From Intrasporangiaceae bacterium (GTDB taxonomy: Bacteria; Actinomycetota; Actinomycetes; Actinomycetales; Dermatophilaceae): 64,000 nt of DNA. How positions within the stretch are numbered: position 1 is the stretch's first letter; each line of letters starts with the position of its first letter. Positions 63,131-64,000 of this stretch are shown here, piece by piece. The notes below the pieces were generated by a model. That model was not told the origin of the DNA. It worked only from the letters and a program-made list of their open reading frames with translations, and did not search any database. Both the position numbers and the translations under genes were made by a program. Location of the stretch: the NCBI GenBank assembly GCA_021324575.1, contig JAJPIW010000035.1, forward strand, positions 1 to 64,000, written 5' to 3'.

Positions 63131-64000
63131 GTGGCCTCTCGGACGTACCAGAACTTTGACCTCCTCGTGGAGGCGACTCCCACCGGCTACCACGCCCGGG
63201 TCGTCAACAGCCCCACGGGTGAATCACCCTCCATCGACTTCACCCTGCCGTTCGACGCGACCGTCCTGGAGAACCTCCTCCTCAAGCTCGACCCGGGCCG
63301 GTCCGGCACCCGCCGGGTGGCGCAGGACCCGCAGGTGCAGGCCGGGCGCGACTTCGGCGGGCCGCTCTTCGACGCGGTGTTCGCCGGCGACGTGGCCTTG
63401 GCCTGGGGCCGCGGACAGGATGCGGCGGGTACCGCCGGCAACGGGGTCCGGTTGCGGCTGCGGCTCACCGACGCGCCGGCCCTCGCCGGGCTGCCGTGGG
63501 AGCTGCTCTACGACCGGCGGGCCAACGCCTTCATCGCGCAGTCAGAGCGCACCCCGCTCGTCCGGTACCTCGATGTCCCCCAGGTGATCCGCCCGCTCAG
63601 CGTCGACGGCGCCCTCCGGCTGCTCGTCGTCATCTCCTCACCGACCGACCTGCCCGAGCTCGACGGCGACGCAGAGTTCGCCCGGGTCACCTCGGCCCTG
63701 GCCGACCGGATCGCGTCCGGCCAGGTGGTCGTCGACCGGTTGCCCACCGCCACGATCAGCGCACTCGGGCAGTGGCTGCGCTCGCACGACGTCCATGTCC
63801 TGCACTTCGTCGGCCACGGCGACTTCGACACCCGCCAGCAGGACGGCGTCCTGTACTTCTGCGACAGCTACGGGCGCAGCTCGGCCATCACGTCCTCGGT
63901 GCTCGGGCCGTTCGTCCACGACCACGACCCGCTACGACTCGTCCTGCTCAACGCCTGCCGGTCGGCGCACGTCGACAACACGGACCCCTACAGCGGGATG
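63131..64000 (+). CDS. CHAT-domain protein, 3' end outside window
   Basis: GTG 63131 opens a frame still open at 64000 (290 codons). An N-terminal effector-associated region (about 1-110) precedes a CHAT domain with LPWELLYDRR, H229 in HFVGHGDFD and C276 in LLNACRSA. It may be longer, with other domains beyond the window. The 140-bp gap to the first CHAT gene would hold both promoters. Confidence 0.8.
   Translation, partial: MASRTYQNFDLLVEATPTGYHARVVNSPTGESPSIDFTLPFDATVLENLLLKLDPGRSGTRRVAQDPQVQAGRDFGGPLFDAVFAGDVALAWGRGQDAAGTAGNGVRLRLRLTDAPALAGLPWELLYDRRANAFIAQSERTPLVRYLDVPQVIRPLSVDGALRLLVVISSPTDLPELDGDAEFARVTSALADRIASGQVVVDRLPTATISALGQWLRSHDVHVLHFVGHGDFDTRQQDGVLYFCDSYGRSSAITSSVLGPFVHDHDPLRLVLLNACRSAHVDNTDPYSGM

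Noticed and set aside
1-64000. CRISPR arrays, rRNA genes and intact insertion sequences
   Set aside because: No regularly spaced direct repeats of CRISPR type, no rRNA core sequences and no transposase with terminal inverted repeats were seen. The long palindromes are single hairpins without a transposase.

Overview
The window is GC-rich DNA from an actinobacterium. The evidence is GC-ending codons, frequent GTG starts, 4-bp ATGA/GTGA gene overlaps, and gene families typical of the group (PGPGW membrane protein, HelR with its rifamycin-associated element, alpha-E/ATP-grasp/transglutaminase trio). The style would fit Micrococcales such as Intrasporangiaceae, but no marker gene here settles the taxonomy. 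The 7-mer GTATGCC/GGCATAC, usually inside GTATGCCG/CGGCATAC, recurs about 78 times by eye count on both strands. It is nearly absent from 17.5-21.1 kb.

Region 1 (0-17.7 kb): a tRNA-Val at the left edge, then a PGPGW membrane protein and PabC. Divergent to these is a carbohydrate ABC importer (lipoprotein plus two permeases), closed by a 32-bp perfect inverted repeat. A long minus-strand gene train then runs from about 15.5 kb down to 4.9 kb: dehydrogenase, divergent PTPS-like enzyme, glycosyltransferase, flippase-like protein, RibD-type reductase, GTP cyclohydrolase II, ATP-grasp, alpha-E, transglutaminase, PabB and a PfkB kinase. Divergent from it is a large protein that fuses a CDP-alcohol phosphotransferase to a sulfatase/LTA-synthase-like domain. 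GTP-derived pterin or pyrimidine chemistry, glycosylation and membrane-lipid enzymes sit together, which suggests an uncharacterised pathway.

Region 2 (17.7-31.5 kb): small membrane protein, a poorly coding stretch, a DHFR-like reductase, an unknown protein, an anti-sigma/ECF sigma pair and a flavin monooxygenase. The complete kdpFABCDE potassium system follows, preceded by a four-copy direct repeat that looks like a KdpE operator and closed by a 58-bp perfect palindrome.

Region 3 (31.6-43.6 kb): after a zinc alcohol dehydrogenase and an HPP protein comes the most striking segment. It holds a form II RuBisCO resembling the Rhodospirillum rubrum enzyme, its CbbQ/CbbO activase pair, and an NAD-type formate dehydrogenase. 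The dehydrogenase catalytic subunit has an in-frame UGA at the molybdenum-ligand position, followed by a bSECIS-like hairpin, so it is a selenoprotein. Its N-terminal [4Fe-4S] domain is encoded on a separate downstream ferredoxin-type subunit. Together these genes could oxidise formate to CO2 and NADH and refix CO2. No phosphoribulokinase, CbbR or selenocysteine machinery lies in this window.

Region 4 (43.6-58.6 kb): aldo-keto reductase, a frameshifted glycosidase-like gene, RAE plus helR (rifamycin tolerance), a large P-loop ATPase, a small secreted protein, a phosphotransferase/HAD pair, a cell-wall amidase, an FUSC transporter, a YCII protein, and an APC permease translationally coupled to a solute-binding lipoprotein. 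Several gene remnants lie here (LuxR/MalT, PucR, VOC), and two genes carry single-base frameshifts.

Region 5 (58.9-64 kb): a serine alpha/beta hydrolase and two divergent CHAT-domain (caspase-like) proteins, the last running off the window. This is a candidate regulated-protease or immunity module.
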